A program made the translations under genes and the position numbers. The notes under the pieces are model-generated. The model was not told where the DNA came from and searched no databases. It worked only from the letters and a program-made list of their open reading frames with translations. Positions 18,571-26,692 of a stretch of DNA of 64,000 nt are shown here, piece after piece (position 1 is the stretch's first letter; every line of letters starts with the position of its first letter). Origin of the DNA: Occallatibacter gabretensis (GTDB lineage: Bacteria; Acidobacteriota; Terriglobia; Terriglobales; Acidobacteriaceae); the NCBI RefSeq assembly GCF_001449115.1, contig NZ_LAIJ01000009.1, forward strand, positions 434,001 through 498,000. The letters run 5' to 3'.

Positions 18571-19413
18571 ATGATCGAGTACCTATATCTCGGCCGCATG
18601 CCCTACGACGAAGCCCTCGCGCTGCAGAATGAGCTCGTCGAGCTGCGCCGCGCCGGCCGCATCGGCAACACGCTTCTGCTGCTCGAACACCCGCCAGTTC
18701 TCACCCTCGGTCGCAACGCCGATCGCTCCAACGTTCTCGCTTCCGACGCGCTTCTCGCCAGCCGCGGCGTCACCCTCCACCACATCAATCGCGGCGGCGA
18801 CGTCACCTATCACGGTCCCGGTCAGCTTATCGGCTATCCCATCTTCGACCTCCGCAGCATGAAGGCCGTCTCCGGCAACCGTCTCGGCCCCGTCGACTTC
18901 GTCCGCCTCATGGAAGAAGCCCTTATCCGCCTCTGCGGCACCTATGGCGTCCACGCCGGACGCATCCCCGGCCTCACCGGCGTCTGGTGCGGCCTGAATG
19001 ATGGCGCGGCCTCAAACTCAGTCGAGCCACAAAATTCGTCCAAAGAGTTGCCGCCCGCAGATCGTAAGATCGCCGCCATCGGCATCCATGTCTCGCGCGG
19101 CATCACCTCACATGGCTTCGCCTTCAACCTCACTACCAACCTCAGCGACTTCCAGCTCATCAATCCCTGCGGCATCACTGACAAGCCAGTAGCGAGCCTC
19201 AATCTCGAAATATCTGACCCCGCGCGTCTGCCCGCATTGGAAGCTGCCGCGCATGAAGCCGCGCGGCAGTTCGGCATGGTCTTCGCGCAACCCATCCTCG
19301 CCGTCGAAAGTCTTCACACCCTTCGCGCCCGGGGCGCCGAAGATACTCCTCTGCAACTGCCTCGCGAGCTAGAGCAGTTCCTGGGCCGCGAGCACCCGCA
19401 ACATCGCGCGTGA
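18571..19413 (+). CDS. lipB: octanoyl-[ACP]:protein N-octanoyltransferase LipB
   Basis: Transfers octanoate from acyl carrier protein to the lipoyl domains of 2-oxoacid dehydrogenases. The 280 aa protein has the LipB core: the Arg-Gly-Gly-Asp-Val-Thr-Tyr-His-Gly-Pro-Gly-Gln signature (about residues 74-86), the catalytic Lys in RKIAAIGIH, and the catalytic Cys in NPCGITDK. An inserted stretch of about 15 residues (Ser/Asn-rich) precedes the catalytic Lys strand. The downstream gene encodes a lipoyl-domain protein that is a likely substrate. lipA is not in the window. Confidence 0.94.
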   Translation: MIEYLYLGRMPYDEALALQNELVELRRAGRIGNTLLLLEHPPVLTLGRNADRSNVLASDALLASRGVTLHHINRGGDVTYHGPGQLIGYPIFDLRSMKAVSGNRLGPVDFVRLMEEALIRLCGTYGVHAGRIPGLTGVWCGLNDGAASNSVEPQNSSKELPPADRKIAAIGIHVSRGITSHGFAFNLTTNLSDFQLINPCGITDKPVASLNLEISDPARLPALEAAAHEAARQFGMVFAQPILAVESLHTLRARGAEDTPLQLPRELEQFLGREHPQHRA

Positions 19414-19429
19414 TTTGTACCTGCGGGTG

Positions 19430-19495
19430 CCCACCCTCGCAAGAATGGCGCCGCAGGCGCAGTCCGCCGCACGCGAAGTGCGGCAATTTATAATC
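19430..19495. repeat. GC-rich palindromic intergenic repeat
   Basis: The lipB-E2 gap contains GGCGCCGCAGGCGC followed by CCGCAC-GCGAA-GTGCGG, two short inverted repeats. The first resembles the GCGCC...GGCGC half of the dispersed element found in the next gene. No promoter or terminator was recognised with certainty. Confidence 0.4.
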
Positions 19496-19548
19496 CCGGC
19501 TTGGGGACCGTTCATTTTGCGGCCTCTTTGTAACGCGGAGAATTACTC

Positions 19549-20844
19549 ATGCCGACCGACGTTGTCATGCCCCAGATGGGCGAATCAATCTTTGAGGGCA
19601 CCATTACCAAATGGCTCAAGAAGCCCGGAGACGTCGTCGAAAAAGATGAGCCGCTCTTTGAAATCTCCACGGACAAAGTAGACGCCGAAATCCCGGCTCC
19701 CGCCTCCGGCATCCTCTCAGAGATCAAATGCCCTGAAGGCGAAACCGTCACTATCAACACCGTCGTCGCCGTCATTGGGGGATCGAACGAAGCGCCCGTA
19801 CCTGCCTCATCCACAGCCGCCGCAGAACCTGCGCCCGCCGTTGCTCCAAAATCGGAAGAACCAAAGCAAGCTGCCACACCTGCGCCGGTTCCTGTACCGC
19901 AGTCGCAGCCTGCACCCATCGTCAGCGACGAGCCGTTACGTTCTTCACCCCTCGTCCGCCGCATCGCCCGCGAGCACAACATCGACCTGCGCCACATCCG
20001 CGGCACAGGCTCAGCCGGCCGCATCAACAAAGACGACATTCTCAGCTATCTTGCGGACGGAGGCACGGCTGCCTCTGCACAGTCCGCGTCGCAGGCGCAA
20101 TCGCCTGGACGGCCAGTCCCGACACTGAAGGACGAACTCGTCCCCATGTCCCGCATGCGCAGCATCATTGCGGAACGCATGCTGGAGAGCCGCCGCACCA
20201 GCCCGCACGCCTACTCCATTTACAAGGTCGACATGACGCGCGTCGTGCGTCTTCGCGAGCGCACCCGCGCCGCCTTCGAGCAGCGCCACGGCGTCAAGCT
20301 CACCTTTATGCCCTTCATCGCCGCCGCAGCCATTGATGCTCTGCGCCAGTTCCCCATCGTCAATGCATCGATCGAGACCAATGGCGGCGTCAGCGGCATC
20401 CGCTACCACGGCAACATCCATCTCGGCATCGCCGTCGCGCTTGAATGGGGTCTCATCGTGCCCGTAGTCCGCCAGGCCGAAACCCTCAGCTTCCCCGCAC
20501 TCGCCCGCGCCATCGCCGATCTCGCCGAGCGCGCCCGCACCAAAAAGCTCAAGCCCGAAGAAGCCTCCGGCTCCACCTTCACGCTCACTAACTCCGGCGT
20601 CTTCGGCGGCGAGTACGGCACGCCCATCCTCAATCAGCCCGAGGCCGCCATCCTAGCCATCGGCGGCCTGAAGAAGGAACCAGTCGTCCTCACAGATTCA
20701 GAAGGCAACGACACCATCGCCATCCGCTCTATGCAGACCCACTGCCTCGGCTTCGATCACCGCATCATCGACGGCGCAGACGCCGGCAAATTCATGACGA
20801 CATTCAAAGACACGCTCGAAAACTGGAACCGCGAGATTGTTTAG
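19549..20844 (+). CDS. dihydrolipoamide acyltransferase (E2) of a 2-oxoacid dehydrogenase complex
   Basis: E2 core of a pyruvate, branched-chain or 2-oxoglutarate dehydrogenase complex, 431 aa. One N-terminal lipoyl domain (residues 1-75) has the lipoylated Lys in STDKVDAE. A Pro/Ala linker is followed by the E1/E3-binding domain (about 126-163: PLVRRIAREHNIDLRHIRGTG). The C-terminal catalytic acyltransferase domain has the His and Asp of DHRIIDGADA. Which substrate complex it serves cannot be told, and E1/E3 genes are not adjacent. The linker between the binding and catalytic domains contains an in-frame copy of the dispersed palindrome. Confidence 0.9.
   Translation: MPTDVVMPQMGESIFEGTITKWLKKPGDVVEKDEPLFEISTDKVDAEIPAPASGILSEIKCPEGETVTINTVVAVIGGSNEAPVPASSTAAAEPAPAVAPKSEEPKQAATPAPVPVPQSQPAPIVSDEPLRSSPLVRRIAREHNIDLRHIRGTGSAGRINKDDILSYLADGGTAASAQSASQAQSPGRPVPTLKDELVPMSRMRSIIAERMLESRRTSPHAYSIYKVDMTRVVRLRERTRAAFEQRHGVKLTFMPFIAAAAIDALRQFPIVNASIETNGGVSGIRYHGNIHLGIAVALEWGLIVPVVRQAETLSFPALARAIADLAERARTKKLKPEEASGSTFTLTNSGVFGGEYGTPILNQPEAAILAIGGLKKEPVVLTDSEGNDTIAIRSMQTHCLGFDHRIIDGADAGKFMTTFKDTLENWNREIV
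20086..20119. repeat. dispersed palindromic element, copy 2 (inside the E2 coding region)
   Basis: GCGTCGCAGGCGC followed by TCGCCTGGACGGCCAGTCC. It lies in frame in the flexible linker of the E2 gene and encodes Ala/Ser/Gln/Pro-rich residues, so it probably does not disturb folding. Confidence 0.55.
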
Positions 20845-20878
20845 TAGGACCGCGCGCTCTTCAAGTTAGAATCCCACC

Positions 20879-21706
20879 ATGCAACAAACATCAGACGTGG
20901 CTGAAACTGTAAATCATTCAAACCGTAAGCTGTTACTTGCTGTTTTAGGCGTCATTGGGCTAGTCGCGCTTGGGCTTTCAGCATGGTTCTGGCATGTATG
21001 GCAGAACGGCGATGGAAAGGCAGCGGCTTTTGCAGGTTGGCTTTCCTTCATAGCGGCAGCAATTTCTTCATCGATAACTATTGTCTACGTTTTCTTTACT
21101 TATACATCTCTTCGCAAAGCTCAGCAGACTATTGATTTGCAACAAGAGCAATTGAAACAAATGAAGGCTTCATTAAGCCTGCAGCAACAGCAGTGGGAGC
21201 AGAAGACAAGCGTTGTGCCACAGTTTTGGATCGAGACATTCGACGAAGCCAGATGGCATAGACGGCACCCCGATTTCCCAAATACCAACCAGCTGATTCC
21301 GCTACAGTTTGGAAGGCGCTTTCAAATCGCAGTATGGAATTATAGTGAGCAATCTTTCTTGGTTGAAACGGTTGGGTTACAAAGAGCGGATGTTGCAATG
21401 GTCCCAAATCAACATTTCGATTCGTTACATGCAGTAATTAAACCGCACTCGGTAGAAACTATCGACGTTTCAAATTCGATCATGCTACTGCTTACTCAGA
21501 GCATGAATTCTGGTGATGTAAAAGGTCTTTTCGACAAAGATTTAGATCAAACTGCAAAGATTTTGGCGCGACTCACGTATACCGATTGGTCCCATCGAGG
21601 CGCATTGACCAATGTTCGTGAATTCGAGTTTCTTTACAGACCTTATAGTACTGACATTACGATCCGTACACCGGAAAAACCAAGTCATGTGAAACCTAGT
21701 ATTTGA
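20879..21706 (+). CDS. hypothetical membrane protein with coiled coil
   Basis: 275 aa. Two TM helices (about residues 18-38 and 50-72) are followed by a Gln-rich coiled coil (about 75-105) and a soluble beta-rich domain. Codon use is clearly AT-richer than in its neighbours (many TTA, AAT, ATT codons), suggesting horizontal acquisition. No recognised family. The layout of two TM helices, coiled coil and cytosolic domain is common among membrane sensors and toxin-like effectors, but no motif supports a specific role. It begins 34 bases after the E2 gene. Confidence 0.55.
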   Translation: MQQTSDVAETVNHSNRKLLLAVLGVIGLVALGLSAWFWHVWQNGDGKAAAFAGWLSFIAAAISSSITIVYVFFTYTSLRKAQQTIDLQQEQLKQMKASLSLQQQQWEQKTSVVPQFWIETFDEARWHRRHPDFPNTNQLIPLQFGRRFQIAVWNYSEQSFLVETVGLQRADVAMVPNQHFDSLHAVIKPHSVETIDVSNSIMLLLTQSMNSGDVKGLFDKDLDQTAKILARLTYTDWSHRGALTNVREFEFLYRPYSTDITIRTPEKPSHVKPSI

Positions 21707-21774
21707 AATATCTGGATCTTTTTCTTAGTTTCAGCAAGCAAACTGATTGGAGGTAGGAATTTACACCACTGATA

Positions 21775-21972
21775 TTACTCTCGAATGTTCCTTTCGCTGC
21801 CCGACAGTTCTCTGGCAACTTCCACATATTCATGTATCGCGGCGTGTATGTTTGTAAGAGCCTCTTCTTTGGTTGAGCCCTGCGAAAAGCATCCTGTCAA
21901 TCCAGGGCAGGAAACGCTATAGCCTTCTTCAGATTTCCGCAGAACAACCTGATAAGTAGTCGTAGAACTCAC
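21775..21972 (-). CDS. solitary HicB-like protein (antitoxin fold without DNA-binding domain)
   Basis: About 65 aa. It has the HicB signature: a beta strand with TTYQVVLRKSEEGYSV, then Cys-Pro-Gly-Leu-Thr-Gly-Cys-Phe-Ser-Gln-Gly-Ser-Thr and a helix with Ala-x-x-Asn-Ile-x-x-Ala-Ile. The GTG start at 21972 overlaps the upstream stop (GTGA), indicating coupling; an in-frame TTG at 21984 is the alternative. No HicA toxin gene is found on either side, and the usual C-terminal DNA-binding domain is missing. It may be an orphan antitoxin or a regulator. Confidence 0.65.
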   Translation of the reverse strand: MSSTTTYQVVLRKSEEGYSVSCPGLTGCFSQGSTKEEALTNIHAAIHEYVEVARELSGSERNIRE

Positions 21973-22964
21973 TTCCCCGCCCAAGCCAGCCCATCCGAAT
22001 TCGCGCCATCCTCAATCGTCCGTGTCACCGTCCACGTGCCCAGGTCCACTTCGGCAATCTTGTGCGAACCCACGCACGACACATACGCAACCTTCCCATC
22101 CGGCCGCATCAAAATCTCCTCCGGATCAGCCGGCGTATCCACGCTGCGCACCACCTGCATCGTCTTCAGGTCCACCACGGCAACCTTGCTCTTGCCGGAT
22201 ATGGTCACCATCAGCCACCGCCCATCAAGTGTCGGCGTTGTCCCATAGGCCACGCCCTCCAGCGCAATCCACTTCGCTACCGTGTTAGTCGCCGTATCAA
22301 TCGCCGCAAGCTGCGGCTTCGTCTGGTCCGCCGTAAACACCCACTTATCATCCGGCGTAATTGAAATCCGCTGCGTATTCCCCGAAATCGGAATCACCAT
22401 CAGCGTCTTTCTCGCCTTAATATCCAGCACCGACACCGTCCCCGGCCCAACATTCGCCGTATAGCCGCGCCGCCCGTCATGCGAGAGCGCAAGCATGTGA
22501 CTCTGCTCCTGCCCCGTCGGTATCGATCCCACAATCTTCAGCGTCTTCGGGTCAATCAGCGTGATGGACTTCTCCAGCTCCGTCGTCACATACAGCAGCC
22601 CATCCTTCGGTCCGATCAGCGGCATGTGTGGCCTTACCCCGTGGCCGAAATCCACATGTCCCACCACACTCCGCGACGCCAGATCAATCACAACCAGCTC
22701 GTGCCCGTCCGTCCCCGGCTTGCCCACGCCGGAGTTCCCATAGATCGGCACATACGCCAGCTTCCCATCTCTCGAAGCAATCACTTCATGCCCGGTAACG
22801 CCGCCCTCCGGCACCGCGGCCAGCAACTTACCCGCCCACGGATCGACAATCCCCAGGCTCGCATCGCCCTTCTGCACCACCAGCAGATGCGCCTCCTGCG
22901 CGCAAGCCGCACCCGCCACCAGACCCATCACCAACCAAACCACACAACGAGCAATCATGCGCAC
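21969..22964 (-). CDS. secreted YncE-like beta-propeller protein
   Basis: 331 aa with a signal peptide (about residues 1-22, ending ACA-QE). The rest is a seven-bladed propeller with repeats such as VSVLDIKARKTL, VAVVDLKTMQVV and IAEVDLGTWTV. The YncE/PQQ-type periplasmic surface-antigen repeat is clear. The function is likely ligand binding or scaffold; no catalytic site is visible. It is translationally linked to the HicB-like gene. Confidence 0.8.
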   Translation of the reverse strand: MRMIARCVVWLVMGLVAGAACAQEAHLLVVQKGDASLGIVDPWAGKLLAAVPEGGVTGHEVIASRDGKLAYVPIYGNSGVGKPGTDGHELVVIDLASRSVVGHVDFGHGVRPHMPLIGPKDGLLYVTTELEKSITLIDPKTLKIVGSIPTGQEQSHMLALSHDGRRGYTANVGPGTVSVLDIKARKTLMVIPISGNTQRISITPDDKWVFTADQTKPQLAAIDTATNTVAKWIALEGVAYGTTPTLDGRWLMVTISGKSKVAVVDLKTMQVVRSVDTPADPEEILMRPDGKVAYVSCVGSHKIAEVDLGTWTVTRTIEDGANSDGLAWAGK

Positions 22965-23012
22965 AAATCCCCTCTACCGAAAGATGTCCACCATCTTATC
23001 GGACCGCACGGC

Positions 23013-23435
23013 CTACTCGTGCGCCTTCCAAGGATCGTACGTCCCCACGCTCCAGCTATGCCCCTCTGGGTCAAGAAGCGTAAACTCCCTGCTTCCGTAG
23101 TCCGTATTCTGAATCTCCCTGAGAATCACCGCACCCGCAGCATGCGCCTTCGCGTACACAGCGTCCGTATCCGCCACCACCACATACGCGCTCCGCGTCT
23201 CGCCACCAACTTCGCCGGGTGACTTAAACCGCTTCCCGTGCACATCGTCCTTTGCCGAACCAAGCATGATCATCCCGCCGCCCAGCGCCAGCTCCGCGTG
23301 CGCAATCGTTCCATCCTCATTCACGTACGCAGCATGTTTCGTGCACCCAAGCACGTTGCACAACCACTCAATCGCCGCCGGCGCATCCTTATACCGCAGC
23401 GCGGGCATAATCGTAGATTTCAATTCGTTTCCCAT
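23013..23435 (-). CDS. VOC superfamily (glyoxalase/bleomycin resistance-like) protein
   Basis: 140 aa with the paired beta-alpha-beta-beta-beta fold: MPALRYKDAPAAIEWLCNVLG, a strand with HAELALGGGMIMLGS, and a C-terminal LLDPEGHSWSVGTYDPW. The sequence matches the PhnB-like / glyoxalase branch with a Glu-Gly-His-Ser-Trp motif. Substrate unknown. It is encoded 85 bases downstream of the AraC-type regulator on the same strand, so it may be its target. Confidence 0.82.
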   Translation of the reverse strand: MGNELKSTIMPALRYKDAPAAIEWLCNVLGCTKHAAYVNEDGTIAHAELALGGGMIMLGSAKDDVHGKRFKSPGEVGGETRSAYVVVADTDAVYAKAHAAGAVILREIQNTDYGSREFTLLDPEGHSWSVGTYDPWKAHE

Positions 23436-23520
23436 AAAACCTCCTCTGGCGTTCTACCTACGCCACCCAGCATGTCACTCGCGCAATCAAGCAGTCTTGG
23501 AAATTTCGGAAATGTTGTTT

Positions 23521-24351
23521 CTAATCCGCCACCACATGATTCGCCCACGGCGTGCCACGCAGCCGGGTGTAGGTCGTCGCATCAATCCCGGAAAACGCGC
23601 GAAACTCATTCGCAAAATGCGACTGGTCGTAATATCCACACTCCAGCGCCAGCTCCGGCCACGGCACATCCACACCCGCATGCAGCTGCCGTACCACGCG
23701 CTGAAAACGCTGCACCCGGCACCATACCTTCGGCGACAGCCCTACCTGCTCGCGAAACACCTGCGAGAACCTTCGCTCGCTCCATCCCACGGATCGCGCC
23801 ACCTCGCGCACAGAGGTCACACACGCATCCCGCCCAAAGCGCCGCAACGCAAACTCAATCGCAGGCATCACAGCATAACCATTGCTTCCTGCCACGCAAA
23901 ACGCCGTAAGAAACTCTTCGAGACATCGCAGCCGCTGCTCTGGTGTCGCCAGCTCCCGCAGACGATCCCGCAATCCCCGCGCCCGTAGACCCCACACATC
24001 CTCAAGGCCCATGCTGCGATTGCTGAACACGTCCGCCGCATCCCTTGCAAACACCGGAAAACCACCTGGCCGAAAGACCACTCCAATCAGGTCCGCCATG
24101 TCGGAGGTATCCACAATCTCAAACACCGTCCGCGCGCCCACCACCTGCGATGCAGCCATCTGCCGGGCCGGCTCACCCTCAGGGCAATCCAGCAGAAAAT
24201 CCCGCGCCAGGTTCAGAATCACCTGCGTATTGCCCGTCGGCAAAACGCGCTCGCGCCTGTGCCCGCACTCCGGTGCGCGCGCATACCACAACACCCGGAC
24301 AAACCGGTCCAGCGGCGGCTTCGGAATGTGCTCAAGGTAGATCACAATCAC
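23521..24351 (-). CDS. AraC-family transcriptional regulator
   Basis: 276 aa. The N-terminal two-thirds resemble the DUF6597-type sensor domain (start LEHIPKPPLDRFVRVLWYARAP). The C-terminal AraC DNA-binding domain has two HTH motifs: SVREVARSVGWSERRFSQVF (positions about 196-215) and LALECGYYDQSHFANEFRAF (about 240-260). Probably regulates the adjacent VOC gene; effector unknown. Confidence 0.85.
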   Translation of the reverse strand: MIVIYLEHIPKPPLDRFVRVLWYARAPECGHRRERVLPTGNTQVILNLARDFLLDCPEGEPARQMAASQVVGARTVFEIVDTSDMADLIGVVFRPGGFPVFARDAADVFSNRSMGLEDVWGLRARGLRDRLRELATPEQRLRCLEEFLTAFCVAGSNGYAVMPAIEFALRRFGRDACVTSVREVARSVGWSERRFSQVFREQVGLSPKVWCRVQRFQRVVRQLHAGVDVPWPELALECGYYDQSHFANEFRAFSGIDATTYTRLRGTPWANHVVAD

Positions 24352-24389
24352 TAGTGCCCGTTATAGCACCGCTGCAATGAAGATCGGGC

Positions 24390-24674
24390 TTATTCCGAAT
24401 CCTCGTTCGCCATCGGTCCCCAACTCACAGAACCGTGCCAGGTATCGGCCATCAATCGATATCTGCTTCCGCACGCAGCGCACTCGAAAACATGCTCCAG
24501 AATATCTCCCGGCCACACCGGCCCCAGCAGTTCGTACAGTGGGCAACTCGCTTTCACCAACACGAATGTACCCTGGTCAATAATATCCAGCAGCCGTCGT
24601 GCAATATCACGGTACTCACGCGGATGGCTGAAGTTCCGGGGCTCAGAAAACCCCTCGCATCGCATACAGCTCAT
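24390..24674 (-). CDS. small zinc-ribbon-like hypothetical protein
   Basis: 94 aa from the ATG at 24674 (MSCMRCEGF). CxxC pairs lie at both ends of the domain (CMRC near the start; CAAC about residue 70), a typical zinc-ribbon layout. A mid-helix SHPREYRDIARRLLDII and a Cys-Pro-Leu-Tyr-Glu-Leu-Leu stretch separate them. It is divergent from the YkgJ-like gene, with 42 bases between starts. No known family name; function unknown. Confidence 0.6.
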   Translation of the reverse strand: MSCMRCEGFSEPRNFSHPREYRDIARRLLDIIDQGTFVLVKASCPLYELLGPVWPGDILEHVFECAACGSRYRLMADTWHGSVSWGPMANEDSE

Positions 24675-24716
24675 GCCGACAGTCTGCCACATCTTGCCGG
24701 CGCGTATCCTGAATTC

Positions 24717-25328
24717 ATGCCCCTCCCCCCGCGCGACTCCGAGCTCATCCAGATCATGGACACCGAGCTCGCCCGCACAACCCATATCTCGGGCTCATGG
24801 CTAGCCTGCCGCCCTGGCTGCACGCAATGCTGCCACGGAGCCTTCGCCATCAATGCCCTCGACGCCGCTCGTCTCAGCTCGGGCATGGAATCCCTGCGCC
24901 AATCCAATCCCACACTCGCCGCCCGGATCGAAGCACGCGCCCAATCCTGGCTCGCCGAACACAGCCCCAACTTCCCCGGCAATCTCGCCACCGGCACTCT
25001 CGGCAAATCCGAATCTGAACAAGAAGCCTTCGAAGACTTCGCCAACGATGCCCCCTGCCCCGCGCTCGATCCAGCCACCGGCCTCTGCGATGTTTACGAA
25101 TATCGCCCCATGACCTGCCGCGTCTTCGGCCCGCCAGTCCGCGTCGAACCCGAAGACCCCACCAACACCGCCCTTGCCTGCTGCGAGCTATGCTTCATCG
25201 GCGCATCGGAAGAAACAATCGCCGCCTGCGAGCTTCACCCTCCACATGCCTTCGAATCCGAAATCCTCACCGAGCTTGACTCCAATATCGAGACCGTCGT
25301 CGCCTTTGCCCTCATTGCGCCACGCTAA
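24717..25328 (+). CDS. YkgJ family cysteine cluster protein
   Basis: 203 aa from the ATG at 24717. The metal-binding Cys pattern is complete: a CxxxCxxCC motif near residue 26 (CRPGCTQCC), a Cys in CPALD, and a CxVY...MTC pair (LCDVYEYRPMTCRVFG). YkgJ/UPF0153 proteins bind zinc or iron; function is unsettled. The next gene, alr, begins about 20 bases downstream. Confidence 0.8.
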   Translation: MPLPPRDSELIQIMDTELARTTHISGSWLACRPGCTQCCHGAFAINALDAARLSSGMESLRQSNPTLAARIEARAQSWLAEHSPNFPGNLATGTLGKSESEQEAFEDFANDAPCPALDPATGLCDVYEYRPMTCRVFGPPVRVEPEDPTNTALACCELCFIGASEETIAACELHPPHAFESEILTELDSNIETVVAFALIAPR

Positions 25329-25349
25329 ACTCTAGCTTTGGACCCCCTT

Positions 25350-26564
25350 ATGACCACCCACGCCTCCCCGGCTTTTGCGAATCTCGCCGAGATCGACACC
25401 AGCGCCCTCGAAGATAATTACCGTTTCCTCCGCCAGCTCGCTCCGGGCAGCGCCGAATGCGTCGCCGTCGTCAAAGCCAACGCCTATGGCCATGGCCTCT
25501 CGCTCTGCGCTCCAGCCGCCGTCCGCGCCGGCGCACACTGGCTCGCCGTCGCCAGCGTGGAAGAAGCCATCGCTGCCCGCGCTTATGCCCCGCAGGCGCG
25601 TATCCTCGCCCTCGGCAGCATCCTTCCCGGCTGGGGCGCAACCGTCATCGCGCACGGCATCACCCCCTGCATCTGGACCCTCGAACATCTCGACGAGCTC
25701 GAATCCGCCGCCCACGCCGCCGCGCTTGGCCCCGCGTCGCTCGCCGTCCATCTTGAAATCGACACCGGCATGAGCCGCCAGGGTGCAGCTCTCGAAGAAC
25801 TTCCTGACATTCTCAAGCGCATCACGCCCTCATCGCCGCTGCGTATCGAAGCCGTCATGACGCACCTCTACGCCAGCGACGAAGACAACGGCGCACGATC
25901 CGCCCAACAGTACGTCAAGCTCGACGAAGCCCTGCGCATGATCCAATCCACACCCGCCGCCGCACATCTGCAATACCTCAGCGCCGGAGCATCTGCCGCA
26001 CTCCTCGGCTCAGACGCAGCAGACGTCGCAGAAATGGCGCAGCGCTTCGGCCTTAAGCCCATGTTCCGCCTCGGCCTCGCACTATACGGAATTGCGCCTC
26101 GTTCCACTGATCTGCAGGCGCCGGCGGCGCAGTTGCCTGGACAGCCAGTCCTCAAGCCTGTTCTCACCTGGAAGACCCGCGTCGTCAGCCTGCGCACCAT
26201 CCCCGCCGGAACCGAAATCGGCTATAACGGCACCTTCACCGCCACTGAACCCATGCGCCTCGCGCTCATCCCCACCGGGTACGCCGATGGCCTCGACCGC
26301 AGGCTCAGCAATCGCTTCAGCCTGCTCGTCCGCGGCCAGCGCGCCCCGCTCGTCGGTCGCGTCAGCATGGATATGGCTGTCCTCGATGTCACAGAAATTC
26401 CCGGTGTCGAAACCGGAGATGAAGTCGTCATCCTCGGCACACAAAACAGGGGCACACAAGACAACGAAACCATCACCGCCTACGACCTCGCCGACGCCTC
26501 AGAGACTATCCCCTGGGAAGTCTTCACCAGCATCGGCCCCCGCGTCCCCCGCATCTCCGTCTAG
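25350..26564 (+). CDS. alr: alanine racemase
   Basis: PLP enzyme that interconverts L- and D-alanine for peptidoglycan, 404 aa from the ATG at 25350. The PLP Lys is in VAVVKANAYGHG (about residue 37). The catalytic Tyr is in GYNGTF (about residue 292), and DIDTGMSRQG-like and SMDMAVLDVT motifs are present. The loop before the C-terminal domain contains an in-frame copy of the dispersed palindrome (26118-26151), giving an Ala/Gln/Pro-rich insertion not expected in this family. Confidence 0.93.
   Translation: MTTHASPAFANLAEIDTSALEDNYRFLRQLAPGSAECVAVVKANAYGHGLSLCAPAAVRAGAHWLAVASVEEAIAARAYAPQARILALGSILPGWGATVIAHGITPCIWTLEHLDELESAAHAAALGPASLAVHLEIDTGMSRQGAALEELPDILKRITPSSPLRIEAVMTHLYASDEDNGARSAQQYVKLDEALRMIQSTPAAAHLQYLSAGASAALLGSDAADVAEMAQRFGLKPMFRLGLALYGIAPRSTDLQAPAAQLPGQPVLKPVLTWKTRVVSLRTIPAGTEIGYNGTFTATEPMRLALIPTGYADGLDRRLSNRFSLLVRGQRAPLVGRVSMDMAVLDVTEIPGVETGDEVVILGTQNRGTQDNETITAYDLADASETIPWEVFTSIGPRVPRISV
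26118..26151. repeat. dispersed palindromic element, copy 3 (inside alr)
   Basis: GCGCCGGCGGCGC followed by TTGCCTGGACAGCCAGTCC. It is in frame and adds about 11 residues just before the alr C-terminal domain. Confidence 0.55.
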
Positions 26565-26586
26565 TTCATACTTTGGGTGCCCCCTT

Positions 26587-26609
26587 CATGCGCGGTTTTA
26601 TCGCGCATG
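26587..26609. repeat. short inverted repeat downstream of alr
   Basis: CATGCGCG, loop GTTTTAT, CGCGCATG, set in a GGGTGCCCCC ... GGGTGGG frame. Possible mRNA 3'-end structure or palindromic repeat. A run of CTGATCTCTGA-like heptamers follows at 26655-26690. Confidence 0.5.
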
Positions 26610-26692
26610 GGTGGGATATTTACAGCTCTTTATAGTTTTTGCCGTTTTATCTATAAAAGTGATCTCTGACCTCTGATCTCTGATCCCTGCTT

